Shown piece after piece: positions 1 through 8,099 of a stretch of DNA of 64,000 bases; within the stretch, counting starts at the first letter, position 1, and every line of letters begins with the position of its first letter. A program made the translations under genes and the position numbers. The stretch lies in assembly GCF_022179385.1 (NCBI RefSeq), contig NZ_BPQS01000002.1, positions 124,001 to 188,000 of the forward strand, given 5' to 3'. Source of the DNA: Methylobacterium longum. Lineage in GTDB: Bacteria; Pseudomonadota; Alphaproteobacteria; Rhizobiales; Beijerinckiaceae. The notes under the pieces are model-generated. The model did no database searches, was not told the DNA's origin, and worked only from the letters and a program-made list of their open reading frames with translations.

Positions 1-30
1 GGATCGAACCGACGACATTCAGCTTGGGAA
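1..30. repeat. attL: direct repeat of the tRNA-Gly 3' part
   Basis: These 30 bases are identical to 56491-56520, which lie inside the intact tRNA-Gly gene at the other end of the island. They cover the T arm, variable region and anticodon loop as read from the minus strand. Identity stops at base 31, where the intact gene continues with its 5' half and this copy does not. This is the pattern left by a tyrosine recombinase that crosses over in the anticodon loop. The repeat may extend further left, outside the window. A short palindrome (CTAGA-AGG-TCTAG, 31-43) follows at once and could be an accessory recombinase site. Confidence 0.9.
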
Positions 31-114
31 CTAGAAGGTCTAGTCCGAAAAACTTCTATTCTTTAGTAGTTTAGGTGCGCATCGCACCGCTTGTTGTGAT
101 CGCTATTGTGATTC

Positions 115-1275
115 TTACGCAGGCTCGGCCGCCTTGGTGGTCCGGCGGTTCATCGCTTCGCGAAGGTCATCCTGCGTCGGGTGCATGTATCGTTCGGTCA
201 TGGAGAGATCCGAGTGACCAAGGAGGTCACGGGTCGCGAGCGGGTTTTTGCTTTGGCGGTAGATCCGGGTTCCGGCCGCATGGCGCAGATCGTGGATCCG
301 GACATCCCTGAAGCCGTGTTTCGCCTTGAACCGTACCCAGTAGCTGGACAAGCCCTCGTAGGTGATCGGGTAGCGCTCACCTGCGACGATTTTTCGGCCC
401 GACTTGACCTCGGTTCGCGTCCTCTCGGCCACGTAGGTCCACACAAACTCGGAGTGGTAGGGGTCACCCGTCTCGGGGGCGATCTGGGCGAGAAGTAGAG
501 CCTCGACCTCCTTGCTGATTGGGATCAGGTGCGGCTTCGGGGACCGGCGCGATCCGCGCTTCTTCTGCTTCTTGAGGGTGATCGACCCCGCCTTCCAGTC
601 GATATCCGTCCACCGTAGGCCGACCGCCTGGGCCTTTCGAGGACCGCACTCCAGCATGAAGAGAAGGCACGGGAGATAGTCCGGCCGAAACTCGTTCAGC
701 ACCGCGGCCTCGTGGGATGGTTTGAACTCGGTCACCCGGTCCTCGACCTGCAGAAGCACGACGCTCCAGTCGATCTCACACACCGTCCGTCCGTTCTTTC
801 GAAGCCACGCCATAGCGAACTTGACCGCTTCGCATGTGATGTTCACAGCCCGGTTTGAGATCGGAGTCGGAATCTTCGTTCTTTTGGATGCATCTCGGCG
901 CCGCTTCTCGCGGAGCCTGATCAATGCCTCGGCGTCGATATGGCTGATCAGCATTTCCGGGCCGAAGAACGCCTCGGCGTAGGCCAACTCGCGGAAGATG
1001 TTCTTCGCGCCTTTGGCGTGCTGAGCGTGATTCTCCCAGTACGCTGAGAATGCGTCGCAGATCGGCTGGTCAACGATCTTCCCGCGCTTATTGCGAACGT
1101 TAAGCTTCTCGACTTCAGCAGCTTGGGCCTTGAACAGCGCTTTGCGTTCGGCCTGAATTTTCTTGGCCCTCGCTTTCGCTGTCGGGGTGTTCGCCGTGAT
1201 ATCGGTAGGCTTCGTCTCGCGATGGAGGCCGTGCTTGAAATCCGTGTACCATCGCCCGTTTTGATAAAACGCCAT
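115..1275 (-). CDS. int: Tyrosine recombinase (island integrase)
   Basis: Phage-type site-specific recombinase of 386 residues, expected to integrate and excise the island at the adjacent attL. The C-terminal catalytic domain shows the first arginine in CGPRKAQAVGLRW, the HxxR box as HDLRHAAGTR, the GHSD histidine and the nucleophilic tyrosine in MTERYMHPT. The N-terminal half has the SAM-like/arm-binding character of P4/lambda integrases. I chose the ATG at 1275 because GAGGA lies 5 bases upstream and the protein then starts MAFYQNGRWYTDF, a typical start for this family; the open frame continues 67 codons further upstream without a supporting start. The gene is transcribed towards attL, 85 bases from the repeat, the usual place for an island integrase. 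All catalytic residues look intact, so the element may still be mobile. Confidence 0.93.
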   Translation of the reverse strand: MAFYQNGRWYTDFKHGLHRETKPTDITANTPTAKARAKKIQAERKALFKAQAAEVEKLNVRNKRGKIVDQPICDAFSAYWENHAQHAKGAKNIFRELAYAEAFFGPEMLISHIDAEALIRLREKRRRDASKRTKIPTPISNRAVNITCEAVKFAMAWLRKNGRTVCEIDWSVVLLQVEDRVTEFKPSHEAAVLNEFRPDYLPCLLFMLECGPRKAQAVGLRWTDIDWKAGSITLKKQKKRGSRRSPKPHLIPISKEVEALLLAQIAPETGDPYHSEFVWTYVAERTRTEVKSGRKIVAGERYPITYEGLSSYWVRFKAKHGFRDVRIHDLRHAAGTRIYRQSKNPLATRDLLGHSDLSMTERYMHPTQDDLREAMNRRTTKAAEPA

Positions 1276-1288
1276 CACGTCCTCACTT

Positions 1289-1627
1289 CTAGTGCTTCTG
1301 TCCGCCCCACCGTTCCGCGAAGCTCCGCGGACCGTTGTGGGCTGGCAGTTTATGTTTACGTTGACGGCGAGTTGGAGCGAAGGACTCAGGCTGCTGAAGG
1401 GGAGGCGCCGGAAGCCGATGCAGCCACAGGATAAGATCGTCGCGGTGGACACGCTTCCGAGGGCGCGGGCCATCACCCATCAGCCGAGGCACGATCCCAC
1501 CCTTGTCTGGCGGCATCCCCAGCAGGTCGTAGATCTTGGATCTGTCATAGCCGATGATAGCCGCGACCTGGAGCACGGTAAGAAGGAGCGGCCACGTCTC
1601 GGGCCGCCGAGGGTCGAAGTCGGTCAT
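1289..1627 (-). CDS. Excisionase-like HTH protein
   Basis: Protein of 112 residues ending 13 bases before the integrase start, so probably co-transcribed with it. The N-terminal half contains a MerR/excisionase-like winged-helix pattern: LTVLQVAAIIGYDRSKIYDL followed by a PRPRKRVHRDDLILWL wing. In this family such proteins bind near att sites and tip recombination towards excision. The C-terminal third is basic and proline-rich (PTRRQRKHKL). I prefer the ATG at 1627 (MTDFDPRRPETW); an upstream in-frame start at 1684 gives a less plausible leader. It could instead be a general DNA-binding adaptor, but its position next to int supports a directionality factor. Confidence 0.68.
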   Translation of the reverse strand: MTDFDPRRPETWPLLLTVLQVAAIIGYDRSKIYDLLGMPPDKGGIVPRLMGDGPRPRKRVHRDDLILWLHRLPAPPLQQPESFAPTRRQRKHKLPAHNGPRSFAERWGGQKH

Positions 1628-2097
1628 GTTCAGGCGTGACGGTACAACCGCGCACAAGGGCTCGGTCAGACCCGAAGGGGTCATAACATCGGGCTGTTCT
1701 CAGCAGGTTCGGGCCCCGGCTACGAGGCGGATCGGCTCGTGCGACCGTAGGGCGGTCGGGCGGCCGATGTCGAATTTATGGTGGCTGGCTCATCCCGATC
1801 ATATGCCTCAGATCGGAAAGCCGCGAAACACCGTGTCAGTAGCGATTTTTCGGCGACCGCGGTGTCCGACCACTCGTTACGCAACCCGAGGAGTGCAAAA
1901 GCCGCTGAGTGAAACCGGAGCATGTCGGAACTGCTCAGGAGCCGCCGTAGGCGATTTACCAAAGCCGACGCTGCGCTAAAGGCGGTGACTGTGCTGTGGA
2001 GCGCAAGCATCCTCCGGAGGCATGCTTCCTCTGTTGCGTTCCACAAGCCTCTTCAGGGTCCGAAATCGCATGATATTGGCTGCGCGGCCCTGCTGCG
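1628..2097. other. Gene-free stretch with an interspersed repeat
   Basis: No convincing gene here. The stretch holds the first copy (about 1791-1860) of a sequence that recurs at 21328-21408. The minus-strand open frame across it translates to a segment shared with the frame upstream of the gene at 20708-21223. That shared translation results from the repeated DNA and does not show a real protein. Confidence 0.5.
1791..1860. repeat. Interspersed repeat D, copy 1
   Basis: About 70 bases, starting CATCCCGATCATATGCCTC and ending near CGGCGACCGC, almost identical to 21328-21408. The copy at 21 kb has about 11 extra bases near its end. Its core contains an inverted CCGATC...GATCGG pair. Both copies lie between genes. 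Confidence 0.7.
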
Positions 2098-2637
2098 TCA
2101 CACGAGCATCGGCAGCGCACCGCGGACCTCGACGGAATGTTTTGGCCGAGAACTCCGCGATCGGGACCGCTTTGGCCCGATCGTCACCCGGACGCCTTGG
2201 TAGCGTCGTGCGATCCCGAAATCTGCGATCCTCGTTGGATGCAGGGCGTAGAAGAGTTCGGTACGCACCTCACTCAGATCGATCGGCCGCATCGTGACTG
2301 CCCATCGACACGCGAATGCAGGGACGAACTCAGCAGCATCGATCTCACTAAGCAGCACGATGCCGCGCACGGTGCCATCTGCTTGGAGCCAGAGATCGAG
2401 GGACACGCTCCGCCACCATCGGCAGCCGCGGCGGCGATGATCGATGAAGTTCCGAAGGGCAGTGCGCCAGTGGGCGAACTCCGCGGCTGACTTGATCGAG
2501 GTCGCGATTGTGAACGTGTAAGCACGCCCTGTTAGGTCGGCCAAAAAGCGAGCGGCGAAGAGACCTGCGGCGCGCCATGCGCAAGTTCGGCACGAGAGAC
2601 GGCGGCACCGTCGTGTCGGGTAGCAGTGACCGTCCAT
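2098..2637 (-). CDS. Hypothetical protein with N-terminal CxxC and arginine-rich ends
   Basis: Protein of 179 residues that I do not recognise securely. The N-terminus has a cysteine pair in a basic setting (RRLSCRTCAWRAA). The centre is tryptophan-rich (RRGCRWWRSVSLDLWLQADG) and the C-terminus is highly basic (GPKRSRSRSSRPK). The general look, a short basic zinc-knuckle-like start followed by a mixed alpha/beta body, resembles proteins annotated as replication or mobilisation factors in mobile elements. That is only an impression. It is transcribed towards the excisionase-like gene after a 470-base gap. The strand choice rests on the coherent protein composition. Confidence 0.45.
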   Translation of the reverse strand: MDGHCYPTRRCRRLSCRTCAWRAAGLFAARFLADLTGRAYTFTIATSIKSAAEFAHWRTALRNFIDHRRRGCRWWRSVSLDLWLQADGTVRGIVLLSEIDAAEFVPAFACRWAVTMRPIDLSEVRTELFYALHPTRIADFGIARRYQGVRVTIGPKRSRSRSSRPKHSVEVRGALPMLV

Positions 2638-2728
2638 CCTGGATTTAGCTTGGCGTGCGGCATGGCGCTATTGATGCGAGGGGCGGATGCAGAGCTAATA
2701 AAGCCGCAGATGAAGGGGAGGAGGCACG

Positions 2729-3490
2729 ATGGTCGGACCCGCTGGAAGGCTACGCACGCTCTGTCTGCTCGCGGTGTCCGTCTGGGGTATCGCGACCAAC
2801 GCCCAAGCGGCCGATCTCGCCGTCCTCTGCTCGCAGGGACTGAAGACAGCCTTGGACGAACTCGTCCCGCAGTTTGAGCGGGCGAATGGCGACCACCTCA
2901 TCATCACCTACGACACCTCTGCCATCCTCAAGGCGCAGATAGAAACGGGTAAGCCGTTCGACGTTGCGGTTCTGACCCCACCTCTGATCACGGCTCTCAT
3001 CCAGCAGGGCAAGGTTACGGACGGCACCGCGACCATGCTCGCTCGCACGGGCGTCGGCCTCGCCGTTAAGAAAGGTACGACGCGTCCTGACATCGGCTCT
3101 GCCGAAGCACTCAAGCGGGCGCTCACCAGCGCAGGATCGGTGGCCTACAGCACGTCCGGCGCGAGCGGAGCGGTCTTCGCCGCAGCCCTCCAGAAGCTCG
3201 GGATTGCCGACGAGGTGAAGGCCAGAGGCAAGGCGATCCCGAATGGTCTGACCGGAGATGTCGTCGCTCGGGGTGAGGCAGACCTTGCGGTGCAACTGAT
3301 GCCCGAGTTGATGTCGGTCTCAGGAGTGGACGTGGTCGGTCCGTTCCCTGCGGAGGTCCAGTCCTTCGTGGTGCTGACCGGAGGGATCTCGGTCACCGCG
3401 GACAAAGCTCGGGCCGAGGCGTTCCTGGCGTTTCTCAAGTCCTCTGCCGCGGAGGCGGTCATCCGCGCCAAGGGTCTGGAGCCGGGCTAA
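2729..3490 (+). CDS. ModA-like periplasmic substrate-binding protein
   Basis: Protein of 253 residues of the molybdate-binding-protein-like extracellular solute-binding family (SBP_bac_11). A Sec signal peptide is clear: a short basic start, a hydrophobic core (LCLLAVSVWGIA), then AQA-A as the likely cleavage site near residue 28. The mature protein has the family features: DLAVLCSQGLKTALDELVP near its start, FDVAVLTPPL in the middle and YSTSGASGAVF in the hinge region. The ATG at 2729 has a strong Shine-Dalgarno (GGGGAGGAGG). No ModB/ModC transporter genes are adjacent, so the protein is an orphan. Many orphan members do not bind molybdate and serve stress or anion sensing; the ligand cannot be read from the sequence. 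Confidence 0.85.
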   Translation: MVGPAGRLRTLCLLAVSVWGIATNAQAADLAVLCSQGLKTALDELVPQFERANGDHLIITYDTSAILKAQIETGKPFDVAVLTPPLITALIQQGKVTDGTATMLARTGVGLAVKKGTTRPDIGSAEALKRALTSAGSVAYSTSGASGAVFAAALQKLGIADEVKARGKAIPNGLTGDVVARGEADLAVQLMPELMSVSGVDVVGPFPAEVQSFVVLTGGISVTADKARAEAFLAFLKSSAAEAVIRAKGLEPG

Positions 3491-3593
3491 TCGATCGTTC
3501 CGGATGCCGACCATCGAAAAGCGGACCTCGCGCAAGTCTGGCTTGGATCGAGACCGGCATGACCGCTGAGGGTCGCGACCGAACTTCGGTCTA

Positions 3594-3797
3594 TCAACCG
3601 GAAGCCGACGTTCTGCTTCGACCCGAAACGGCTGTCCACGAACTCGGCTTCCACTCTGGAGCGGTCAGCAATCCAACTAGGATGAAGGCGGGCACGAGCA
3701 CGCACCAGAAGGTCAAGGCGGCAACACCGAACGCCCCTGCCTGTGCACCCGCAGCGAACGCCAGCACGGCAGATAGCGTACGCCGCAAAGCCGACAT
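3594..3797 (-). CDS. Small predicted membrane protein
   Basis: 67-residue frame between two plus-strand genes. It starts MSALRRTLSAVLAFAAGAQ and has two hydrophobic stretches (AVLAFAAGAQAGAFGVAAL and FWCVLVPAFILVGLL). The Shine-Dalgarno is weak and the tail is serine-rich without recognisable features. A short one- or two-helix membrane protein is possible, but chance opening on this strand cannot be excluded. Confidence 0.35.
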   Translation of the reverse strand: MSALRRTLSAVLAFAAGAQAGAFGVAALTFWCVLVPAFILVGLLTAPEWKPSSWTAVSGRSRTSASG

Positions 3798-3836
3798 TTA
3801 CACTCGCTTCTCTCGGCGAGATTTCAGGAGCAATCC

Positions 3837-4886
3837 ATGCCGAAGGCCGCACGCATCCCCGCCGATAAGCTGCTGGACTTTGCAGGCGCGGTTTACGCAT
3901 CCACTGGCATGCCGGAGCCAGATGCGCGGCTTGCCGCCGACACACTCGTCCAGGCCGATCTCTGGGGGCACCAGTCGCACGGGGTCATGCGGCTCTCCTG
4001 GTACACCGCCCGGTTGAAAGCGGGGGTCTGCGCCCCTGTGGCCCAACCCGAGACGGTCGTAGATGCCGGTGGCCTCGCGGTGATCGACGGTCACGACGGC
4101 ATGGGCCAAGTGCTCGCCGCTCACGCAATGCAGGAGGCGATCCGGCGGGCGAAGGCACACGGCGTCAGCGCGGTTGCCCTACGCAACTCGGGGCACTTCG
4201 GCACCGCGCTGTACTTCACTCTGATGGCCGCGCGGGAAGGCTGCGTGGCGTTCCTATCGACCAACGCCAGCCCGGCGATGGCACCATGGGGAGGCCGCAA
4301 GAAGACGGTGGGCACAAACCCGTGGTCCTGGGCCTGCCCGGCTGGCTCGCACGCGCCAATGGCGCTCGACATTGCCAACACCGGGGTGGCCCGAGGCAAG
4401 GTCTACCTCGCCAAGCAAAAGGGGCAGCCGATCCCGGAGGGGTGGGCCCTCGACGCGGCCGGTGCGCCGACCACCGACCCAGCGGCGGCCATTGACGGGA
4501 TCATCCTGCCGATGGCCCAGCACAAGGGTTACGCCATCGCGCTGATGATGGACATGCTCTCGGGCGTGCTCACCGGCAGCGCCTTCGGGCCGCGCGTGAC
4601 TGGCCCCTACCAGACTGAGTACCGGAGCGGGGCGGGGCAGTTGATAATCGTGATCGACATCGCCCAAATCCAGCCGCTGGCGGAGTTCAACGTCCGCATG
4701 GATCAGTTGATCGCTGAGTTGAAGTCCGTGCCGCTGGCGCAGGGGTTCAATGAGGTCTTCTATCCAGGCGAGATCGAGGCCCGCAACGCGGCGCGGAACG
4801 GCGCCGAGGGCTTGGCGCTGCCGGAGGATACCATTGCCGACCTCCACCGACTCGCCGAAGAAACCGGGATCACACCCGGATGGTAA
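3837..4886 (+). CDS. Ldh-family (malate/L-lactate dehydrogenase type) oxidoreductase
   Basis: NAD(P)-dependent 2-hydroxyacid dehydrogenase of the LDH2/MDH2 fold, 349 residues, normal length for the family. Family signatures are present: LWGHQSHGVMRL (about 41-52), NSGHFGTALYF with the catalytic-region histidine (about 117-127), TNASPAMAPWGG, and a C-terminal HKGYAIALMMDMLSGVLTG. AGGAG lies 6 bases upstream of the ATG. Members of this family oxidise malate, lactate, sulfolactate, ureidoglycolate or related 2-hydroxyacids, and specificity cannot be assigned by eye. Ten kilobases of unrelated genes separate it from the next metabolic genes, but a 2-hydroxyacid dehydrogenase would fit with the tartrate operon at 38-48 kb. 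Confidence 0.9.
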   Translation: MPKAARIPADKLLDFAGAVYASTGMPEPDARLAADTLVQADLWGHQSHGVMRLSWYTARLKAGVCAPVAQPETVVDAGGLAVIDGHDGMGQVLAAHAMQEAIRRAKAHGVSAVALRNSGHFGTALYFTLMAAREGCVAFLSTNASPAMAPWGGRKKTVGTNPWSWACPAGSHAPMALDIANTGVARGKVYLAKQKGQPIPEGWALDAAGAPTTDPAAAIDGIILPMAQHKGYAIALMMDMLSGVLTGSAFGPRVTGPYQTEYRSGAGQLIIVIDIAQIQPLAEFNVRMDQLIAELKSVPLAQGFNEVFYPGEIEARNAARNGAEGLALPEDTIADLHRLAEETGITPGW

Positions 4887-5029
4887 GGAAGGATCGTCAG
4901 AAGCGGTCCATCCCACCTTCGGCAACGGGTCGGGAGCGGAACGTCCGCTTCAAAGCGAAAGGCCGAGATCCGGTTGCAACTCTTCTCGGGCCTTGACCGC
5001 CTTCACCAGCCCATGACTTCATCGGCATC

Positions 5030-5506
5030 ATGGAACCGCTTGCCGACCCTGCCGAACGCGCCCGCTCCTCCGGCACCGGCCACCTTCCGGAAGGCGGCTT
5101 CGCGGCTCTGACGCCGGAACTGGATGTCAAAGACCTCGATGCGAGCTTGCGGTTCTGGTGCGACCTACTCGGCTTCAAGATCGCTTATGATCGACCGGCC
5201 GCACGCTTCGCCTACCTGACGCGGGGCGGTGCTCAAATCATGCTGTGTGAGATCAACGGCCGCTGGATGACAGGTGCTCTGGACCGCCCCTACGGACGTG
5301 GGGTGAACTTCCAAATCATTGTCGATCGGCTAGACTCTATCCTGGCTGCGCTCGATGCTGCGCAGTGGCCGTTGTTCGAGGAGCCGAGCGAGGCTTGGTA
5401 TCGGACGGGTCCGGTAGAGGATGGCCAGCGAGAGTTCCTCGTCCAAGACCCTGACGGGTATCTTCTGCGGCTTGCCGAGCGATTGGGTCAGCGGCAACCC
5501 AAGTAA
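5030..5506 (+). CDS. VOC-family protein, bleomycin-resistance type
   Basis: 158-residue vicinal-oxygen-chelate protein. One beta-alpha-beta-beta-beta module begins at TPELDVKDLDASLRFWCDLL and another at GVNFQIIVDRLDSILAALD. The C-terminal QREFLVQDPDGYLLRLAE is the hallmark of the bleomycin/glyoxalase subgroup. These proteins form dimers that bind metal or sequester glycopeptide drugs. The length matches bleomycin-binding proteins (about 120-160). The initiation region has no strong ribosome site, so the first 20 residues may be trimmed in reality. It stands alone on the plus strand between the Ldh-family gene and the serine recombinase. Confidence 0.85.
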   Translation: MEPLADPAERARSSGTGHLPEGGFAALTPELDVKDLDASLRFWCDLLGFKIAYDRPAARFAYLTRGGAQIMLCEINGRWMTGALDRPYGRGVNFQIIVDRLDSILAALDAAQWPLFEEPSEAWYRTGPVEDGQREFLVQDPDGYLLRLAERLGQRQPK

Positions 5507-5698
5507 CTCCTGCTACCCCATTCAGGCCGAAGTTGCCGGAGTGCCGACGAATTGCGGCTCTCGGGGAGCGCCGAGGGCGACTTGGGCGGCCCGCACTGAT
5601 CGCAAGCGGACAACGCAACGCCATGATCTCACAGAACCAGCGCCAATGGACCCTGCTCATATGGCGGAGTTCAACGCGCCGTAACCAGCCGGACTTTA

Positions 5699-5766
5699 CC
5701 CTGCCACAAGCTTCCGCTTTGAGCTTTGGCAGGGTCGTGCCACAATCTTCATGATCCTTGTGGCAG
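5699..5766. promoter_or_regulatory. res-like double inverted repeat before the serine recombinase
   Basis: Two adjacent inverted repeats share the core TGCCACAA. The first is ACCCTGCCA (5699-5707) with TGGCAGGGT (5728-5736). The second is TGCCACAA (5739-5746) with TTGTGGCA (5759-5766). They end 10 bases before the start of the recombinase gene. Resolvase genes commonly sit beside such subsites, which serve both as crossover/accessory sites and as operators for autoregulation. Function is inferred from layout. Confidence 0.6.
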
Positions 5767-5776
5767 CAGGAAGCGC

Positions 5777-6367
5777 ATGCTCATCGGCCTCGCGAGAACT
5801 TCGACGCTCGAACAGGAGGCGGGGCTCGACGCTCAGAAGCGCGCCCTCACCGCTGCCGGGGTCGAGAAGCTGTTTGTCGAGCAGACGAGTTCTGTCGGGC
5901 CACGCCCTGCGCTTGAGGCTGCGATCGAGTTCGGCCGCGACGGGGATACCATTGCTGTCACCGATCTTTCACGTCTTGCAAGGAGCGTTCCCGACTTCTG
6001 TCGGATCCAGGCTCGTCTGGCGGCGAAGCGGATCGAACTCCGTGTGCTCAACCTCGGGCTCGACACCGCCAATCCCACTGGCAAGCTGATGCTCAACGTC
6101 CTCGCCAGCATCGCGCAATTCGAGCGCGAGATGATGTTGGAGCGCCAACGAGAGGGCGTGGCCAAGGCGAAGCTGGAGGGGCGATACAAAGGTCGCGCAC
6201 CTACCGCACGCCGGAAAGCGGAACAGGTCTACGCCCTGGCTGACCGAGGCGTTCGAAAGACGGCTATCGCGGCCGAAGTCGGAATGAGTGAGCGATCGGT
6301 ATTCCGGTTACTCGCTCAGAGGGTACTCGTGGCAGGTACGGAAGATAGGGTAGCCACGCTGCCATAA
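5777..6367 (+). CDS. Small serine recombinase (resolvase/invertase family)
   Basis: 196-residue serine recombinase. The N-terminal catalytic domain starts MLIGLARTSTLEQEAGLDAQ, with the active-site serine in the RTST element. It continues through VTDLSRLARSVPDF and GKLMLNVLASIAQFEREMML, the E-helix dimerisation region. A short C-terminal Hin-like helix-turn-helix follows (KTAIAAEVGMSERSVFRLL). Start at the ATG at 5777, with AGGAAG just upstream; an earlier in-frame start lies inside the res-like site. Two inverted repeats directly upstream are probably its target or operator. No transposase accompanies it, so it may be a remnant of a Tn3-like element or a dimer-resolution system for the excised island. 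Confidence 0.92.
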   Translation: MLIGLARTSTLEQEAGLDAQKRALTAAGVEKLFVEQTSSVGPRPALEAAIEFGRDGDTIAVTDLSRLARSVPDFCRIQARLAAKRIELRVLNLGLDTANPTGKLMLNVLASIAQFEREMMLERQREGVAKAKLEGRYKGRAPTARRKAEQVYALADRGVRKTAIAAEVGMSERSVFRLLAQRVLVAGTEDRVATLP

Positions 6368-6599
6368 GCTGTCCAGCGCTGTCGTTGTCAGTGCAGCGCA
6401 CGTAGATAACGGAAACGCCTTCCAAGCAGTGCGCATGTCGCTCACCGATCACGCCATCGCCGCGCATCTGCAACAGGTCGTGTAAGATGAATTCGTCCTC
6501 TACATGGACGTTAAGCTGCGCCTCATTCACCGCAGGGAGGCGGGCCGGGTGTCTGTGACGTTCAACAAGTTCACGGATCCGCATCAAGGTGTCTTTCAT
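6264..6599 (-). CDS. Hypothetical protein downstream of the methyltransferase
   Basis: 111-residue frame beginning 14 bases after the methyltransferase stop on the same strand, so it could be its operon partner. It starts MKDTLMRIRELVERHRHPAR and has an acidic centre (HVEDEFILHDLLQ) and three histidine/cysteine-bearing segments. The last third runs antisense through the 3' end of the serine recombinase gene, and its composition there (LPYLPYLPRVP) is less protein-like. There is no obvious Shine-Dalgarno. I do not recognise a family. If real, it is a candidate accessory protein for the methyltransferase. Confidence 0.42.
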   Translation of the reverse strand: MKDTLMRIRELVERHRHPARLPAVNEAQLNVHVEDEFILHDLLQMRGDGVIGERHAHCLEGVSVIYVRCTDNDSAGQLMAAWLPYLPYLPRVPSERVTGIPIAHSFRLRPR

Positions 6600-6613
6600 G
6601 GTGTGGATATTTA

Positions 6614-7786
6614 TCAATCCGAACCACGAACACGCAACGAAGGGCATCGTGTTTGCATCACCTCGAAGTAGTGCGGATCTAATTCGATCGAGATATGTCC
6701 GCGGCGGAGCTTCTCTGCCACCGCAGGCGTCGAGCCCCCGCCACCGAACGGATCAAGAACTGTTTCGCCTGGATGCGAGCATGCCTTGATGATGCGCTCA
6801 ATTATCGGCTCCGGCGTTTGACAAGGATGGAACCTTTCGGGCGAGTTCCACGGCAGCCGAGGGAATTCCCATACATCGTCTGGCAACGTCCCGAGCGGAG
6901 AATTTCGCTTGTCAAATTTCTTAATGTCTAGTGGGTCCCGTACATCGTCTCCGTTAAACGTGTACCGCTTCATATTTTTGACCCACCACATCAGGCGCTC
7001 TGTCCTGTGAGCAAACCGGCGATGGTACGTCGTCCCGGCGTTATAATGCCAGATAATCTCTTGCACGAGCTTAAATCCAAGCGCTTTCATTATAGGAAAG
7101 TAGATATAGGCCAAGGATATAGATTGTCCGTGGACCTTCATATATCCAATGTTTAGCCAGACAGAACCAGTGGGCGTCAATAGATCCGGCAGGCAGGCTG
7201 TCCAGTCTCGTGCGAAATCTGAATATTCTTCAGGAGTTCGCGTGGGCTCGTAGCTCTTCCCGGCGTTGTAGGGTGGCGATGTGAATACGAGGTCGATCGA
7301 ACCGGCCTTCAGCGATGGCATCACATTGCAGCAATCTCCGAGAACCGCGAGGTGGATCGGCGACGGCGGCTCTGCCGGAGTCTCTGGAGGCGTGAGCGGT
7401 GCTATTTCGGCCGGGACTATCTTGAGCGGCTGACCGAGAACTCGAAGCACAGCAGCGAGAGAAGCAACTTGGCCCTCGCTCTTTTCGATCTTCGTTACAG
7501 TCGGTCTTGTTAGATTGGCGCGCTCTGCGACCAGATCGAGAGAAAGCCTGCGCTTTTTACGCTGGAGAGCAATGTGCTGCCCGAGCGTCAGAGGGTTGTT
7601 ATGGTACGCCAGCCGAGATTTCATCGCTCGCAGCACGCTGACGAACGAAGCGACGGTCCCCCGACCCTGTTCGAGACCCATTACGGTATTTGGACTCAAA
7701 GCGGCCAGTCCGGCGAGTTCCTCTTGTGAGCGCTTTTGAGCTAACCGCGTCGCCTGGATCGCGCTCCCGAGGATGGCAGCCGACAT
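6614..7786 (-). CDS. DNA methyltransferase fused to two XRE helix-turn-helix domains
   Basis: 390-residue protein with an unusual layout. Residues about 5-60 form one Cro/C1-type helix-turn-helix (RSQEELAGLAALSPNTVMG). Residues about 68-122 form a second (LSLDLVAERANLTRPTVTKI). After a proline-rich linker comes an amino-methyltransferase domain. The catalytic motif TSPPY is at 169-173, preceded by the substrate-entry strand GSIDLVF. The SAM-binding motif DPFGGGGSTP is at about 345-354, near the C-terminus. The order catalytic motif before SAM motif is that of beta-class enzymes, and TSPPY is commonest in N4-cytosine methylases but also occurs in N6-adenine ones. GAGGAG lies 6 bases before the ATG. 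No endonuclease is recognisable nearby, so it is either an orphan, self-regulating methylase or one half of an unknown restriction system. Confidence 0.9.
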   Translation of the reverse strand: MSAAILGSAIQATRLAQKRSQEELAGLAALSPNTVMGLEQGRGTVASFVSVLRAMKSRLAYHNNPLTLGQHIALQRKKRRLSLDLVAERANLTRPTVTKIEKSEGQVASLAAVLRVLGQPLKIVPAEIAPLTPPETPAEPPSPIHLAVLGDCCNVMPSLKAGSIDLVFTSPPYNAGKSYEPTRTPEEYSDFARDWTACLPDLLTPTGSVWLNIGYMKVHGQSISLAYIYFPIMKALGFKLVQEIIWHYNAGTTYHRRFAHRTERLMWWVKNMKRYTFNGDDVRDPLDIKKFDKRNSPLGTLPDDVWEFPRLPWNSPERFHPCQTPEPIIERIIKACSHPGETVLDPFGGGGSTPAVAEKLRRGHISIELDPHYFEVMQTRCPSLRVRGSD

Positions 7787-8099
7787 GAGGTCTCCTCAAA
7801 TTCGTTTGCGACCATGGCAGCCGAGGCAATGCCAGTTAGTAAAGGAATCTAAGGGATGAGGGCGTTCACGATCAACTTTGGGGCGCGAGTTCTCTCGGCG
7901 TCGGGAGGAGGCGCTCGGCCATCGCGGCCGAGCGCGGATAAGGATGCGGATGCGCTGGATCTTGGCATCGAGTTTCGGATGTTCGCGGCTGGAGACGGCA
8001 TCGACCCAGCGCCTGTCCTCCTACATGGGCGCTGAAGGCTGGCCGAAGAGAACGTTGTTGCGGACATAGCGATGGCGGCTAAGCTGTTGCCCGCGCCAA
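7787..8099. other. Gap without a supported gene
   Basis: About 310 bases between the methyltransferase start and the 3' end of the next minus-strand gene. Open frames are present but have no ribosome site or protein-like composition. I see no repeat or hairpin of note. Confidence 0.5.

Noticed and set aside
1720..2046. 108-codon minus-strand frame sharing a segment with the frame at 20.7-21.6 kb
   Set aside because: The shared peptide comes from the non-coding interspersed repeat; there is no ribosome site and the rest is unlike a protein.
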